A stretch of 29,283 bases of DNA. Origin: Bacteroidaceae bacterium (GTDB taxonomy: Bacteria > Bacteroidota > Bacteroidia > Bacteroidales > Bacteroidaceae). The stretch is from NCBI GenBank assembly GCA_017551845.1, contig JAFZKR010000116.1:1-29283 (forward strand), given 5' to 3'. Each line of letters begins with the position of its first letter. The first letter of the stretch is position 1. This document shows positions 7,309 to 15,537 of this stretch, piece after piece. A program made the position numbers and the translations under genes. The notes beneath the pieces were generated by a model. That model had not been told where the DNA came from. It saw only the letters and a list, made by a program, of their open reading frames with translations, and did not search any database.

Positions 7309-8847
7309 TCAAAGGGTTTTGAGCACACTTGTGATTGAAACGGTGTCGGAAAGAATGTTGCAGAGGTCTGCTATCTTTACACGCTGCTGATCCATGGTGT
7401 CACGGTTGCGCAGGGTAACGGTCTTGTCCTCAAGTGACTGATGGTCAACAGTCACGCAGAACGGGGTTCCGATGGCATCCTGACGACGGTAACGCTTGCC
7501 TATGGAATCCTTTTCGTCATACTGGCAGTTGAAGTGGAACTTGAGGTCGTTCTGTATGGAGCGTGCCAGTTCAGGCAGTCCGTCTTTCTTTACAAGCGGC
7601 AGAATGGCGAGCTTGACGGGAGCCAGAGGCGCGGGCAGATGCAGAACCACACGGGTCTCGCCGTTTTCAAGAGCCTGTTCCTCGTAGGATGCGCACATAA
7701 CGCTCAGGAACATACGGTCAACACCAATAGAGGTTTCGATAACAAACGGAGTGTAGCTCTCGTTTGTCTCAGGATCAAAGTACTTGATGCTCTTGCCGCT
7801 GTACTTCTCATGCTGCGAGAGGTCGAAGTTGGTGCGGCTGTGGATACCCTCCACCTCCTTGAAACCGAACGGCATGAGGAACTCGATGTCAGTTGCGGCA
7901 TTGGCGTAGTGGGCTAGTTTGTCGTGGTCATGGAAACGGTAGTGGTCAGCTCCGAAGCCGAGTGCCTGATGCCATTTCATGCGGGTCTCTTTCCACTTGG
8001 CGAACCAGTCAAGCTCTGTGCCGGGCTTGATGAAGAACTGCATCTCCATCTGCTCGAACTCACGCATGCGGAAAATGAACTGACGGGCCACTATCTCATT
8101 ACGGAAGGCCTTGCCTATCTGGGCGATACCGAAAGGAATCTTCATGCGGCCGGTTTTCTGTACGTTAAGGTAGTTCACAAAGATACCTTGTGCGGTTTCG
8201 GGGCGCAGATAAATCTTCATGGCGCCATCGGCAGTGGAGCCCATCTCAGTCTGGAACATGAGGTTGAACTGACGCACATCGGTCCAGTTACGTGTGCCGC
8301 TTATGGGGCAGACGATCCCCTCGTCTAGGATAATCTGCTTGAGCTCGTCAAGGTCCCCGTCATTCATAGCCTTCTTGTAACGCTCATGAAGGGCGTCACG
8401 CTTTGCTACATGCTCCAATACGTTGGCGCTGGTGGCGCGGTATTTTGCTTCGTCGAAAGAGTCGCCGAAACGCTTGCGGGCTTTGGCAACTTCCTTCTCT
8501 ATTTTCTCGTCATACTTGGCAATCTGGTCCTCAATCAGAACATCAGCACGGTAACGTTTCTTGGAGTCGCGGTTGTCAATGAGGGGGTCATTGAATGCGT
8601 CAACATGACCCGATGCCTTCCAGATGGTGGGATGCATGAAAATTGATGAGTCAATACCCACGATGTTGTCGTGAAGCAGCACCATGCTCTGCCACCAGTA
8701 AGTCTTTATATTGTTCTTCATTTCAACGCCGAGCTGTCCGTAGTCATAAACAGCTCCGAGTCCGTCGTAAATCTCACTTGACGGGAACACGAACCCGTAC
8801 TCTTTGCAGTGCGCAACAATTTTTTTGAAAACGTCTTCTTGTGCCAT
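7309..8847 (-). CDS. glyS: Glycyl-tRNA synthetase, single-chain class II
   Basis: A 512-residue enzyme starting at MAQEDVFKKIVAHC (ATG 8847). The frame is open upstream for 76 codons, but that part is unlike the family and includes the promoter. This is the alpha2 (eukaryote/archaea-like) type rather than the alpha2beta2 GlyQ/GlyS type. Visible blocks are YDYGQLGVEMKNNI near the N-terminus, RPETAQGIFVN (215-225), motif 2 FRNEI (248-252), REFEQMEMQFF (262-272), motif 3 IGVDRMFLSV, and the anticodon-binding domain starting LPAPLAPVKLAILPL. It charges tRNA-Gly in the cytoplasm. It diverges from the topoisomerase gene at 8993. A good TAACTTTG promoter element lies 26 bp upstream of its ATG. It is the first gene of a likely long minus-strand operon. 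Confidence 0.96.
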   Translation of the reverse strand: MAQEDVFKKIVAHCKEYGFVFPSSEIYDGLGAVYDYGQLGVEMKNNIKTYWWQSMVLLHDNIVGIDSSIFMHPTIWKASGHVDAFNDPLIDNRDSKKRYRADVLIEDQIAKYDEKIEKEVAKARKRFGDSFDEAKYRATSANVLEHVAKRDALHERYKKAMNDGDLDELKQIILDEGIVCPISGTRNWTDVRQFNLMFQTEMGSTADGAMKIYLRPETAQGIFVNYLNVQKTGRMKIPFGIAQIGKAFRNEIVARQFIFRMREFEQMEMQFFIKPGTELDWFAKWKETRMKWHQALGFGADHYRFHDHDKLAHYANAATDIEFLMPFGFKEVEGIHSRTNFDLSQHEKYSGKSIKYFDPETNESYTPFVIETSIGVDRMFLSVMCASYEEQALENGETRVVLHLPAPLAPVKLAILPLVKKDGLPELARSIQNDLKFHFNCQYDEKDSIGKRYRRQDAIGTPFCVTVDHQSLEDKTVTLRNRDTMDQQRVKIADLCNILSDTVSITSVLKTL

Positions 8848-8873
8848 ATAAAAATGTTCCGGAAAAATTTTCG

Positions 8874-8881
8874 CAAAGTTA
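8874..8881 (-). promoter_or_regulatory. Bacteroidetes -7 element of glyS
   Basis: Read on the minus strand the bases are TAACTTTG followed by CG, a perfect match to the Bacteroidetes sigma-ABfr consensus TAnnTTTG. It ends 26 bases before the glyS ATG. No exact TTTG is visible at the -33 position; the corresponding bases are CCACCTTA. Confidence 0.7.
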
Positions 8882-8932
8882 ACCCTTTTATTTAAGATAA
8901 GGTGGCAGATAACCTGAAATAACGGTGCCGCG

Positions 8933-8965
8933 TTTGGAATAATTAAGATAAAAGCATTAATTTCG
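8933..8965 (+). promoter_or_regulatory. Promoter of the topoisomerase IV A gene
   Basis: TTTG at 8933-8936 and TAATTTCG at 8958-8965 are 21 bp apart and match the Bacteroidetes -33 TTTG / -7 TAnnTTTG pattern with one mismatch (C for T in the -7). The ATG follows at 8993, leaving a short leader. It lies back to back with the glyS promoter in a 145-bp intergenic region. Confidence 0.65.
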
Positions 8966-8992
8966 CAACAGGAAAACAGCAAAGGACAGGAT

Positions 8993-11680
8993 ATGAGCGA
9001 AGATAACCGGAATTTGGATGACAGCATAGGAATAGGAACTGAGGCGGAAAACGGACAGGTTACTGCCCATTCCAACTATACTCCGGTGAAGGATGATACT
9101 GGAATGATCAGACATCAGCTTTCAGGTATGTACCAGGGCTGGTTCCTTGACTATGCTTCCTATACGATACTCGAACGTGCGGTACCACATTTCGCGGATG
9201 GCCTGAAGCCTGTACAGAGACGTATTCTTCACTCGATGAAAAGGTTGGATGACGGCCGTTTCAACAAGGTGGCCAACATAGTGGGACACACTATGCAGTT
9301 CCATCCTCACGGAGACGCTTCGATCGGGGACGCTTTGGTGCAGCTGGGCCAGAAGGACCTGCTTATAGAATGTCAGGGAAACTGGGGTAATATCCTTACC
9401 GGTCATAAGGCTGCTGCATCACGTTACATTGAGGCCAGGCTCTCGAAGTTCGCTCTGGAAACTTTGTTCAATCCCAAGACAACGGAATGGAAGGCATCAT
9501 ACGACGGACGCAACAAGGAACCGGTTACGTTGCCGGTCAAGTTCCCGCTGCTGCTGGCTCAGGGTGCTGAAGGTATTGCGGTGGGTCTTTCATGTAAAAT
9601 CCTGCCTCATAATTTCAATGAGCTTTGTGACGCGGCTGTCTCATATCTCAGTAATGAGGAGTTTCATCTTTATCCTGATTTCCAGACCGGTGGCATGATA
9701 GATGTTTCGCGGTACAATGACGGAGAGAGAGGCGGAGTGGTTAAGATCCGTGCCCGCATTACCAAGGAGGCGGACAACAGGACTCTTGTCATCAATGAAA
9801 TACCGTTCGGAGAAAATGTCATGACTCTGTGCGAGTCTATCGTAAAAGCCGGTGAAAAGGGGAAAATCAAGATCCGAAAGGTTGAAAACCTGACTGCCGA
9901 CAAGGTGGAGATACGCATTTTGCTGGCGCCGGGAGTGTCCTCGGACAAGACAATAGATGCGCTTTACGCGTTCACGAACTGTGAGGTGAGCATTTCACCG
10001 AATTGCTGCGTCATTGATGAGAACAAGCCTCATTTTCTCACGGTGAGCGATGTCCTTCGCAAATCAGTTGACAGCACGAAAGAACTTCTGCGCAAGGAAC
10101 TTGAGATTGCGAAGGGAGAGTTGCTGGAACAACTGCATTTCGCATCATTGGAGGAGATTTTCATTGAAGAGAGGATTTACAAGGATGTGGAATTCGAACA
10201 GGCTGAGAATATGGATGCGGCATGTGAGCACATTGACGAACGCCTCACTCCATATTACCCGCGAATGATCCGTGAAGTGACCAAGGAGGATATCCTCAAG
10301 CTTATGGAAATCAAGATGGCCCGTATTCTTAAGTTCAACAAGGAGAAGGCTGAGGAGGCGATGGCAAAGATGAAAGCCGACATAGCGAGGATAAACAAGG
10401 ACCTTTCCAATATGGTGGGCGTGACCATCAAATGGTTCAGGATGCTCAAGGATAAATATGGTGGCGATTATCTCCGTAGGACTGAAATAAAGAACTTTGA
10501 CACGATTGTGGCAACCAAGGTGATTGAGGCCAATCTGAAACTTTACATAAACCGTGCTGACGGTTTCATTGGAACTGAGCTTAAAAAGGATGAATACGTA
10601 TGCAACTGTTCCGAGATTGACGACATCATCCTGTTCTACAAGGACGGACGCTATAAGGTGGTCAAGGTGGCCGACAAACTGTTTGTGGGTCAGAATGTAC
10701 TTTATCTGAATGTGTTCAAGAAAAACGACAAGCGCACTATATACAATGTAGCGTACAGGGATGGCAAGAAGGGGGCATGTTTCGTGAAGAGGTTCGCCGC
10801 TACCGGACTGACTCGTGACAAGGAGTATGACCTGACACAGGGAAAACCGGGTTCGAAGATTCTCTATTTCTCCGCTAACCAGAACGGTGAGGCCGAGGTT
10901 GTGAAGGTGATACTGAAACAGAATCCCAAGTTGCGTAAACCTGTGTTTGAGAAGGATTTCAAGGAGATTAACATCAAGGGCAGACAGTCGATGGGTAATC
11001 TGCTCACCCGCAATGAGGTTTCAAAGATAGGGCTCAAGTCACATGGTACATCAACCCTGGGCGGACGGAAGGTCTGGTATGACAATGATATCATGCGTCT
11101 GGATTTTGACGGTCACGGGGAGTATATAGATGAATTTGACAATGAGGATCTGCTGTTGGTGATAATGCAGAACGGAGAGTATTATACCACTGAGCCTGAT
11201 CCGAACTGCCATTTTGAAGGCGGAATCCTGAAGATAGAAAAGTATGAACGCGGTAAGGTATGGACCGCTGTGTTGTTTGATGCCTCGCAGAAAGGTTTTC
11301 TTTACATGAAGAGGTTTGTTCTTGATCCTTCTTCCAAGAGACTGAACATCCTCGGGGATGACAAGGGAAGCCGACTCGTTTTGCTTACTGATACATGGTT
11401 CCCACGCATACTGGTCACCATGGGTGGTGATGACAGTTTCCGCGAGCCGATGGAGGTAGATGCCGAGCAGTTCGTGGGTGTAAAGGGAATGAAGGCGAAA
11501 GGTCGCCGTGTCACCTCATATAAGGTTGAGAAGGTTGAGGAACTTGAGCCGTTGCGTTCTCCCGAGCCTAAAGAAGAGGCTTTTTCCGGTACGTTAGCCG
11601 AAGATACTGATAATGACAATGAATCTGAATCCAGTGAAGACAATGACAGACAGGATGACGGGCAGTTATCCCTTTTCTGA
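8993..11680 (+). CDS. parC: DNA topoisomerase IV subunit A (ParC/GyrA family)
   Basis: An 895-residue type IIA topoisomerase A subunit. Residues ~36-130 form the start of the breakage-reunion domain (YTILERAVPHFADGLKPVQR, HTMQFHPHGDASIGDALVQ). The catalytic Tyr is Y145, preceded by R144 in AAASRYIEARL. A coiled-coil arm spans ~355-470, and a beta-pinwheel-like C-terminal domain runs from ~500, ending in an acidic tail (DTDNDNESESSEDNDRQDD). I see no clear GyrA box (QRRGGKG), which favours ParC over GyrA; Bacteroidetes ParC proteins of this length are typical. It decatenates daughter chromosomes together with ParE, which is not in the window. The positions equivalent to GyrA S83/D87 are A109 and D113. 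The next gene begins inside its last 26 bases. Confidence 0.93.
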   Translation: MSEDNRNLDDSIGIGTEAENGQVTAHSNYTPVKDDTGMIRHQLSGMYQGWFLDYASYTILERAVPHFADGLKPVQRRILHSMKRLDDGRFNKVANIVGHTMQFHPHGDASIGDALVQLGQKDLLIECQGNWGNILTGHKAAASRYIEARLSKFALETLFNPKTTEWKASYDGRNKEPVTLPVKFPLLLAQGAEGIAVGLSCKILPHNFNELCDAAVSYLSNEEFHLYPDFQTGGMIDVSRYNDGERGGVVKIRARITKEADNRTLVINEIPFGENVMTLCESIVKAGEKGKIKIRKVENLTADKVEIRILLAPGVSSDKTIDALYAFTNCEVSISPNCCVIDENKPHFLTVSDVLRKSVDSTKELLRKELEIAKGELLEQLHFASLEEIFIEERIYKDVEFEQAENMDAACEHIDERLTPYYPRMIREVTKEDILKLMEIKMARILKFNKEKAEEAMAKMKADIARINKDLSNMVGVTIKWFRMLKDKYGGDYLRRTEIKNFDTIVATKVIEANLKLYINRADGFIGTELKKDEYVCNCSEIDDIILFYKDGRYKVVKVADKLFVGQNVLYLNVFKKNDKRTIYNVAYRDGKKGACFVKRFAATGLTRDKEYDLTQGKPGSKILYFSANQNGEAEVVKVILKQNPKLRKPVFEKDFKEINIKGRQSMGNLLTRNEVSKIGLKSHGTSTLGGRKVWYDNDIMRLDFDGHGEYIDEFDNEDLLLVIMQNGEYYTTEPDPNCHFEGGILKIEKYERGKVWTAVLFDASQKGFLYMKRFVLDPSSKRLNILGDDKGSRLVLLTDTWFPRILVTMGGDDSFREPMEVDAEQFVGVKGMKAKGRRVTSYKVEKVEELEPLRSPEPKEEAFSGTLAEDTDNDNESESSEDNDRQDDGQLSLF

Positions 11681-12509
11681 TAAGGCTTTCAGGGTAGTTG
11701 TCATTCTTTTGATGGCGCTGCGTTTCCAGAACCTTGATGCTCAGCAGGCTACAATGGTAGGTATCCTGCCGTCGGAGAACGAGGTCGTGGAGAACATATC
11801 GGCTGGAGTGGGTTTTTCATCGGCGTTGGATGAGTATCTTTCACCTATTACATATTCCGGTTTTTCAGTTGAAGCAAAAGAGGACAGAATGACCGGGCGC
11901 GGGGAGGGACAACTGTTCAGGTATTCACACAACCGTTCGTCGCTATCCTTCAGTGATATGAAAAACAGCCCCCGCAACGGTTCCCAGCTGGAGATGGCCG
12001 GAAACATTGTGCATGTTTGGGAAATACCGTTGTTGCATTACAGGAGCTATGACCTGTTATGCGGTCCGTCAGCGGGTGGAGGAGTAGATGTAATGTACAA
12101 TCTGAGGAATTCCAACAACCCGGCCAATGTTCACGGATGGATGGCGGTCGGTTTGGGAGCAGACAGTATGTTCCGTTTCAGGGCAGGCCGTATTCCTTTG
12201 GCACTTGAAGCCTTCCTCAGTTTACCTGTTGCAGGCATTTTTTTTGTTCCTGATTACAATCTTCCCTATTACATGATTTTTGAAGATGGTTTGTACGGCA
12301 AGGCTCTGCATTTCATGAATCCGTTCAATGTGATTCTGCTGAATCAGGATGTGGCTCTGTCCGTTCCTGTAGGCAGGAATCAGTTGTCTGTATCCATGTC
12401 ATTCGACTTTATGGCCCATAAACTTGGCGGAAACAATGCTGAAATAAGCCATGCTGTGTTCGGCATAGGTTATGTGCACCGTTTCGAACGGAAATACAAC
12501 GGAAGATGA
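11655..12509 (+). CDS. Exported protein of unknown function (possible DUF3316-like)
   Basis: A 284-residue protein if translated from ATG 11655. Upstream ATGs at 11613 and 11643 would add 14 or 4 residues; I prefer 11655 because MTGSYPFSDKAFRVVVILLMAL...NLDAQ then forms a normal signal peptide. The mature protein has alternating-polarity segments (SAGVGFSSALDEYLSPITYSG, LLCGPSAGGGVDVMYNLR, HAVFGIGYVHRFERK) suggesting a small beta-barrel or outer-membrane protein. It resembles the Bacteroidetes DUF3316 proteins in layout, but I could not verify that. The start overlaps the parC end by 26 bp and the stop overlaps the next gene's ATG (ATGA at 12506-12509), so translation is likely coupled along the row. 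Confidence 0.65.
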   Translation: MTGSYPFSDKAFRVVVILLMALRFQNLDAQQATMVGILPSENEVVENISAGVGFSSALDEYLSPITYSGFSVEAKEDRMTGRGEGQLFRYSHNRSSLSFSDMKNSPRNGSQLEMAGNIVHVWEIPLLHYRSYDLLCGPSAGGGVDVMYNLRNSNNPANVHGWMAVGLGADSMFRFRAGRIPLALEAFLSLPVAGIFFVPDYNLPYYMIFEDGLYGKALHFMNPFNVILLNQDVALSVPVGRNQLSVSMSFDFMAHKLGGNNAEISHAVFGIGYVHRFERKYNGR

Positions 12510-13558
12510 AGAGATTAAGGACCATTTTTTCATTGTCTCTCGCAGTCATGTTGTCTGCAACTGTCGGGTCATGCCAGTTTGCAGATCCGAGGGAGGAGTA
12601 TGACAACACTCCGATAGGTAATTTTGAGGCTTTATGGAACATAATGGATACCCATTACTGTTTCTTTGACATGAAACAACGTGAGCTCGGTGTTGACTGG
12701 GATTCGGTCCATTCCAAGTACAGGCGACTGGTCAAGGATGGTATGAGCGACCTTTCTCTGTTTGAGGTCCTTAACAACATGCTGGGTGAACTGAAGGACG
12801 GGCATGTCAATCTGTACGGAAGGTATGACGTGGGACGTAACTGGACATGGAAAACCGATTACCCGTCAAACCTTTCGTATGATATCAGGGCGGATTATCT
12901 CGGAAAAGACTACAACATAGCCGCATCAGGCTGTTTTTACCGTATCTTGCCGGACAACATAGGTTATATAGTCATAGAGACATTCTCCAATACAATACCG
13001 GATTCAAAACTTGATGCCATAATCAATTGGTTTGCCGTTTGCAACGGTATTATTATCGACATCAGGGACAATGGAGGGGGAAAGTTGACGGAAGCTGAAA
13101 GAGTTGCTTCCAGATTTACCGAAGAGAAGGTTATCTGTGGATATATCAAGTACAAGAACGGACCTGGAAGAAATGATTTTTCGAGTCCCGAACCCGTATA
13201 TGTGAAGCCGGCTAAGGAGCGTTTAAGATGGCACAAACCTGTGGCGGTACTTGTGAACCGCGGATGTTTCAGCAGTGCCAATGATTTTGCCGTCAAGATG
13301 AAGGCCCTTCCCGGAGCTATGTTGTTCGGCGACAGGACCGGCGGGGGCGGTGGATTGCCTTTTTCATCGGAACTGCCTAACGGATGGTCAGTGAGATTCT
13401 CATCGGCTCCCATGTTCGATGCCGATATGAATGAGATAGAGAGTGGTATAGAGCCGGACTGCTATGTCTGCCTGACGGAAAGTGACCGGGCCAAAGGTGT
13501 GGATTCACTGATTGAGGCTGCCAGAAAATGGATAAATGATATGATAATAAATCCTTAA
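12506..13558 (+). CDS. S41-family serine peptidase lipoprotein
   Basis: A 350-residue protein with lipoprotein signal MKRLRTIFSLSLAVMLSATVGSC (lipobox VGSC, C23). The mature part begins with a helical domain (LWNIMDTHYCFFDMKQRELGVDWDSVHSKYR). The S41 hallmarks follow: LGELKDGHVNLYG, GIIIDIRDNGGGKL, and the nucleophile region RGCFSSANDFA with Ser256 or Ser257, then GDRTGGGGGLPF. A PDZ domain is not apparent, so this is the short CTP/tricorn-like type common as lipoproteins in Bacteroidetes. These enzymes cleave exported proteins, often from the C-terminus, but the substrate is unknown. Its ATG overlaps the preceding stop, and an SppA gene lies 13 bp downstream, so two proteases of exported proteins stand together. 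Confidence 0.88.
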   Translation: MKRLRTIFSLSLAVMLSATVGSCQFADPREEYDNTPIGNFEALWNIMDTHYCFFDMKQRELGVDWDSVHSKYRRLVKDGMSDLSLFEVLNNMLGELKDGHVNLYGRYDVGRNWTWKTDYPSNLSYDIRADYLGKDYNIAASGCFYRILPDNIGYIVIETFSNTIPDSKLDAIINWFAVCNGIIIDIRDNGGGKLTEAERVASRFTEEKVICGYIKYKNGPGRNDFSSPEPVYVKPAKERLRWHKPVAVLVNRGCFSSANDFAVKMKALPGAMLFGDRTGGGGGLPFSSELPNGWSVRFSSAPMFDADMNEIESGIEPDCYVCLTESDRAKGVDSLIEAARKWINDMIINP

Positions 13559-13571
13559 TGTCTAAATTGTA

Positions 13572-15290
13572 ATGAAAAGAATGAGTTTTTGTTGGGCATT
13601 CATGGCTGTGATGCTGATGATGCCGGCGTGTGTTTCCGCAAAGAAAGGAAAGGTGCTGAAAATTGATTTCAAGAATCCTATTTCGGAATATTCCGCTTCA
13701 GGTTCATCTTTTGACATCATGTCTATCCTGAACCAGTCCAAGCCTTCCGTTTCGCTTCTCAGCTACGTTCAGGCTATAGATGCTGCAGCTGAGGACAAGA
13801 AGATTGAGATGATATACATGACTCCCGACAAAATAAGTGCAGGTTTGACCCAAATAGAAGAGATTCGTGCGGCGCTTGACCGTTTCCGTAAATCAGGCAA
13901 GCAGGTTGTGGCATATTGCAACACGCTTTCGAATGCCTCTTATTATCTTGCATCGGTAGCTGACAAGATAATCCTGGATCCTGCTTCGGAACCTATGATT
14001 ACAGGTATTGCAACACAGCAGATATTCCTGAAGGATATTCTTGACACACTCGGCGTGGATGTTCAGCTTATACGTCACGGCAAATATAAATCCGCCGGTG
14101 AAATGTATGTACGCAACAGTTCCAGCCCGGAAAACAGACTCCAGTATGAGACTCTTATCGAATCCCTGTGGAGAACGGTAAGTACTGAAATATGTGATTC
14201 CCGTGGTTTCTCCACAGATGAATTCAATGGATGGATTGAGAATTTGGACTTATTTGATGCCAAGCAGTTCAAGGAGAAAGGTCTTGTGGATGAACTGTGG
14301 TACAAAGATGAACTTGACAAATACTTCTGTGAACTTTACGATGTGGTAAAAGTCAATCTCGTGAGTTTCGTGAAGATTAACAAGTATGCCAGCAAGGTAA
14401 AGAAAGGCAGCCGGAAGAACCGGATAGCTGTCGTATATGCTGACGGTCAAATAGTCTTGTCCGGCTCATCACAGGATATTGTGGGTTCCAAAATGGCTGC
14501 TACCCTGGCTAAGGTACGTGAAGACAAGAAAATCAAAGCAGTCGTGTTCCGTGTCAATTCTCCAGGCGGGAGTGCTCAGGCAGCCGAAGCTATACGTCGT
14601 GAAGTGGAACTTTTGCGTAAGGAGAAACCGGTTATTGTAAGTTTCGGGGAATATGCTGCCTCTGGTGGTTACTGGATTTCGGCCGGCTCTGAACAGATAT
14701 TTACCGATGAGGCAACTCTGACAGGTTCTATAGGTGTATTTGCCATGATTCCGAGCATAGGAAATGCTGTCAGGAAAAATCTCAAAATCAACATAGAGAC
14801 CGTAGGTTCTTCAAGCCACAGTGACATGGCGACATCAATGCGTAAGCTCAATGACGATGAGGTGGAGTATTTCACCAAGTCAGTTGAGGAGATTTATGAT
14901 CAATTCACATCGATTGTGGCCGACGGACGTGGAATGAGTAAGAATTCGGTCGATGAGATAGGACAGGGACGCGTATGGTCCGGTAAGGATGCGCTTGAAT
15001 TAGGACTTGCAGACAAACGTGGAGGACTTGTTGATGCAATTGCTTTTGCTGCTGAACAAAAGGGACTGTCCAAGGGTGATTACCGGATTGATGTCTATCC
15101 TGAATCAAAGCCTGTTTCTATCATGCAGATGCTTTCAGGAAAAGGTTCTGATGACTCGGAAGAGACTGTTACTTCACGAATAGAAACAGAGACAGTATTA
15201 GAGAAGTTGTTCCCGGCTGTATCGAGGATACAGAATCTTGAGCATCCGGAAAACATGCTGATGATGGAGAGTATCATCAAGATAGACTGA
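13572..15290 (+). CDS. sppA: Signal peptide peptidase SppA, 67K type
   Basis: A 572-residue protease IV with two tandem S49 domains. An N-terminal hydrophobic segment (MKRMSFCWAFMAVMLMMPACVSA) exports or anchors it. The first domain supplies the catalytic lysine, K173 in GKYKSAGEMY, after SNASYYLASVADKI. The second supplies the nucleophile S364 in EYAASGGYW, after VNSPGGSAQAAEAI. DEATLTGSIGVF and WSGKDALELGLADKRGG are also characteristic. The length fits the long SppA form (E. coli 618) rather than the half-length archaeal/Bacillus form. It degrades cleaved signal peptides in the membrane. It sits 13 bp after the S41 peptidase gene. Its stop is immediately followed by the TTTG of the tRNA-Leu promoter. 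Confidence 0.93.
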   Translation: MKRMSFCWAFMAVMLMMPACVSAKKGKVLKIDFKNPISEYSASGSSFDIMSILNQSKPSVSLLSYVQAIDAAAEDKKIEMIYMTPDKISAGLTQIEEIRAALDRFRKSGKQVVAYCNTLSNASYYLASVADKIILDPASEPMITGIATQQIFLKDILDTLGVDVQLIRHGKYKSAGEMYVRNSSSPENRLQYETLIESLWRTVSTEICDSRGFSTDEFNGWIENLDLFDAKQFKEKGLVDELWYKDELDKYFCELYDVVKVNLVSFVKINKYASKVKKGSRKNRIAVVYADGQIVLSGSSQDIVGSKMAATLAKVREDKKIKAVVFRVNSPGGSAQAAEAIRREVELLRKEKPVIVSFGEYAASGGYWISAGSEQIFTDEATLTGSIGVFAMIPSIGNAVRKNLKINIETVGSSSHSDMATSMRKLNDDEVEYFTKSVEEIYDQFTSIVADGRGMSKNSVDEIGQGRVWSGKDALELGLADKRGGLVDAIAFAAEQKGLSKGDYRIDVYPESKPVSIMQMLSGKGSDDSEETVTSRIETETVLEKLFPAVSRIQNLEHPENMLMMESIIKID

Positions 15291-15322
15291 TTTGTTTATT
15301 CGGTGAGAATGGATTAATTTTG
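15291..15322 (+). promoter_or_regulatory. Promoter of the tRNA-Leu gene
   Basis: TTTG at 15291-15294 and TAATTTTG at 15315-15322 are exactly 20 bp apart and both match the Bacteroidetes consensus without mismatch. The -33 element begins at the base after the sppA stop codon. The mature tRNA starts 32 bp after the -7 element. Confidence 0.8.
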
Positions 15323-15354
15323 CAGTTCAACCGGGCTTTCTGCCGGTTGTATTT

Positions 15355-15436
15355 GCGGGCGTGGCGGAATTGGCAGACGCGCCAGACTTAGGATCTGGTA
15401 TCTCTCGATGTGTAGGTTCAAGTCCTATCGCCCGTA
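15355..15436 (+). tRNA. tRNA-Leu(UAG)
   Basis: An 82-base class II tRNA. Acceptor strands GCGGGCG (15355-15361) and CGCCCGT (15429-15435) pair, with G1-U72 as a wobble, and the discriminator is A. The anticodon stem CCAGA/TCTGG encloses the loop CTTAGGA, giving anticodon TAG, which reads CUA and other CUN leucine codons. A long variable arm and the TTCAAGT T-loop complete it. CCA is not encoded (CGG follows), as usual in Bacteroidetes, so it must be added enzymatically. It has its own promoter and is followed by a terminator hairpin that reuses its 3' end. Confidence 0.95.
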
Positions 15437-15475
15437 CGGAGACAGGTGGTTTATAGCCACCTGTTTCCGTATGGG
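15431..15475 (+). terminator. Hairpin after tRNA-Leu, sharing the acceptor-strand bases
   Basis: CCCGTACGGAGACAGGTGG (15431-15449) pairs with CCACCTGTTTCCGTATGGG (15457-15475): 19 pairs, two of them G-U, around a seven-base loop. The first six bases are the 3' end of the mature tRNA, so the hairpin and the acceptor stem are mutually exclusive in their full form. Without those six bases, 13 pairs remain. No strong U tract follows. Confidence 0.75.
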
Positions 15476-15522
15476 TATATTGTATTAAACCTTGGCAGGT
15501 TATGAGACTCGAACTTTTTTAT

Positions 15523-15530
15523 TATTTTTG
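15523..15530 (+). promoter_or_regulatory. -7 element directly in front of murF
   Basis: TATTTTTG matches TAnnTTTG perfectly and ends only 7 bases before the murF ATG at 15538. A transcript started from it would have almost no 5' leader. No TTTG lies at the expected distance upstream. Confidence 0.5.
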
Positions 15531-15537
15531 CAGTAAT

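Noticed and set aside
8848..9075. Longer glycyl-tRNA synthetase start with 76 extra residues
   Set aside because: The extension runs through the divergent promoters and into the parC frame; the family begins near MAQEDVFKK.
15436..15440. tRNA-Leu without encoded CCA as a defective gene
   Set aside because: Bacteroidetes tRNA genes commonly lack encoded CCA and have it added by the nucleotidyltransferase.
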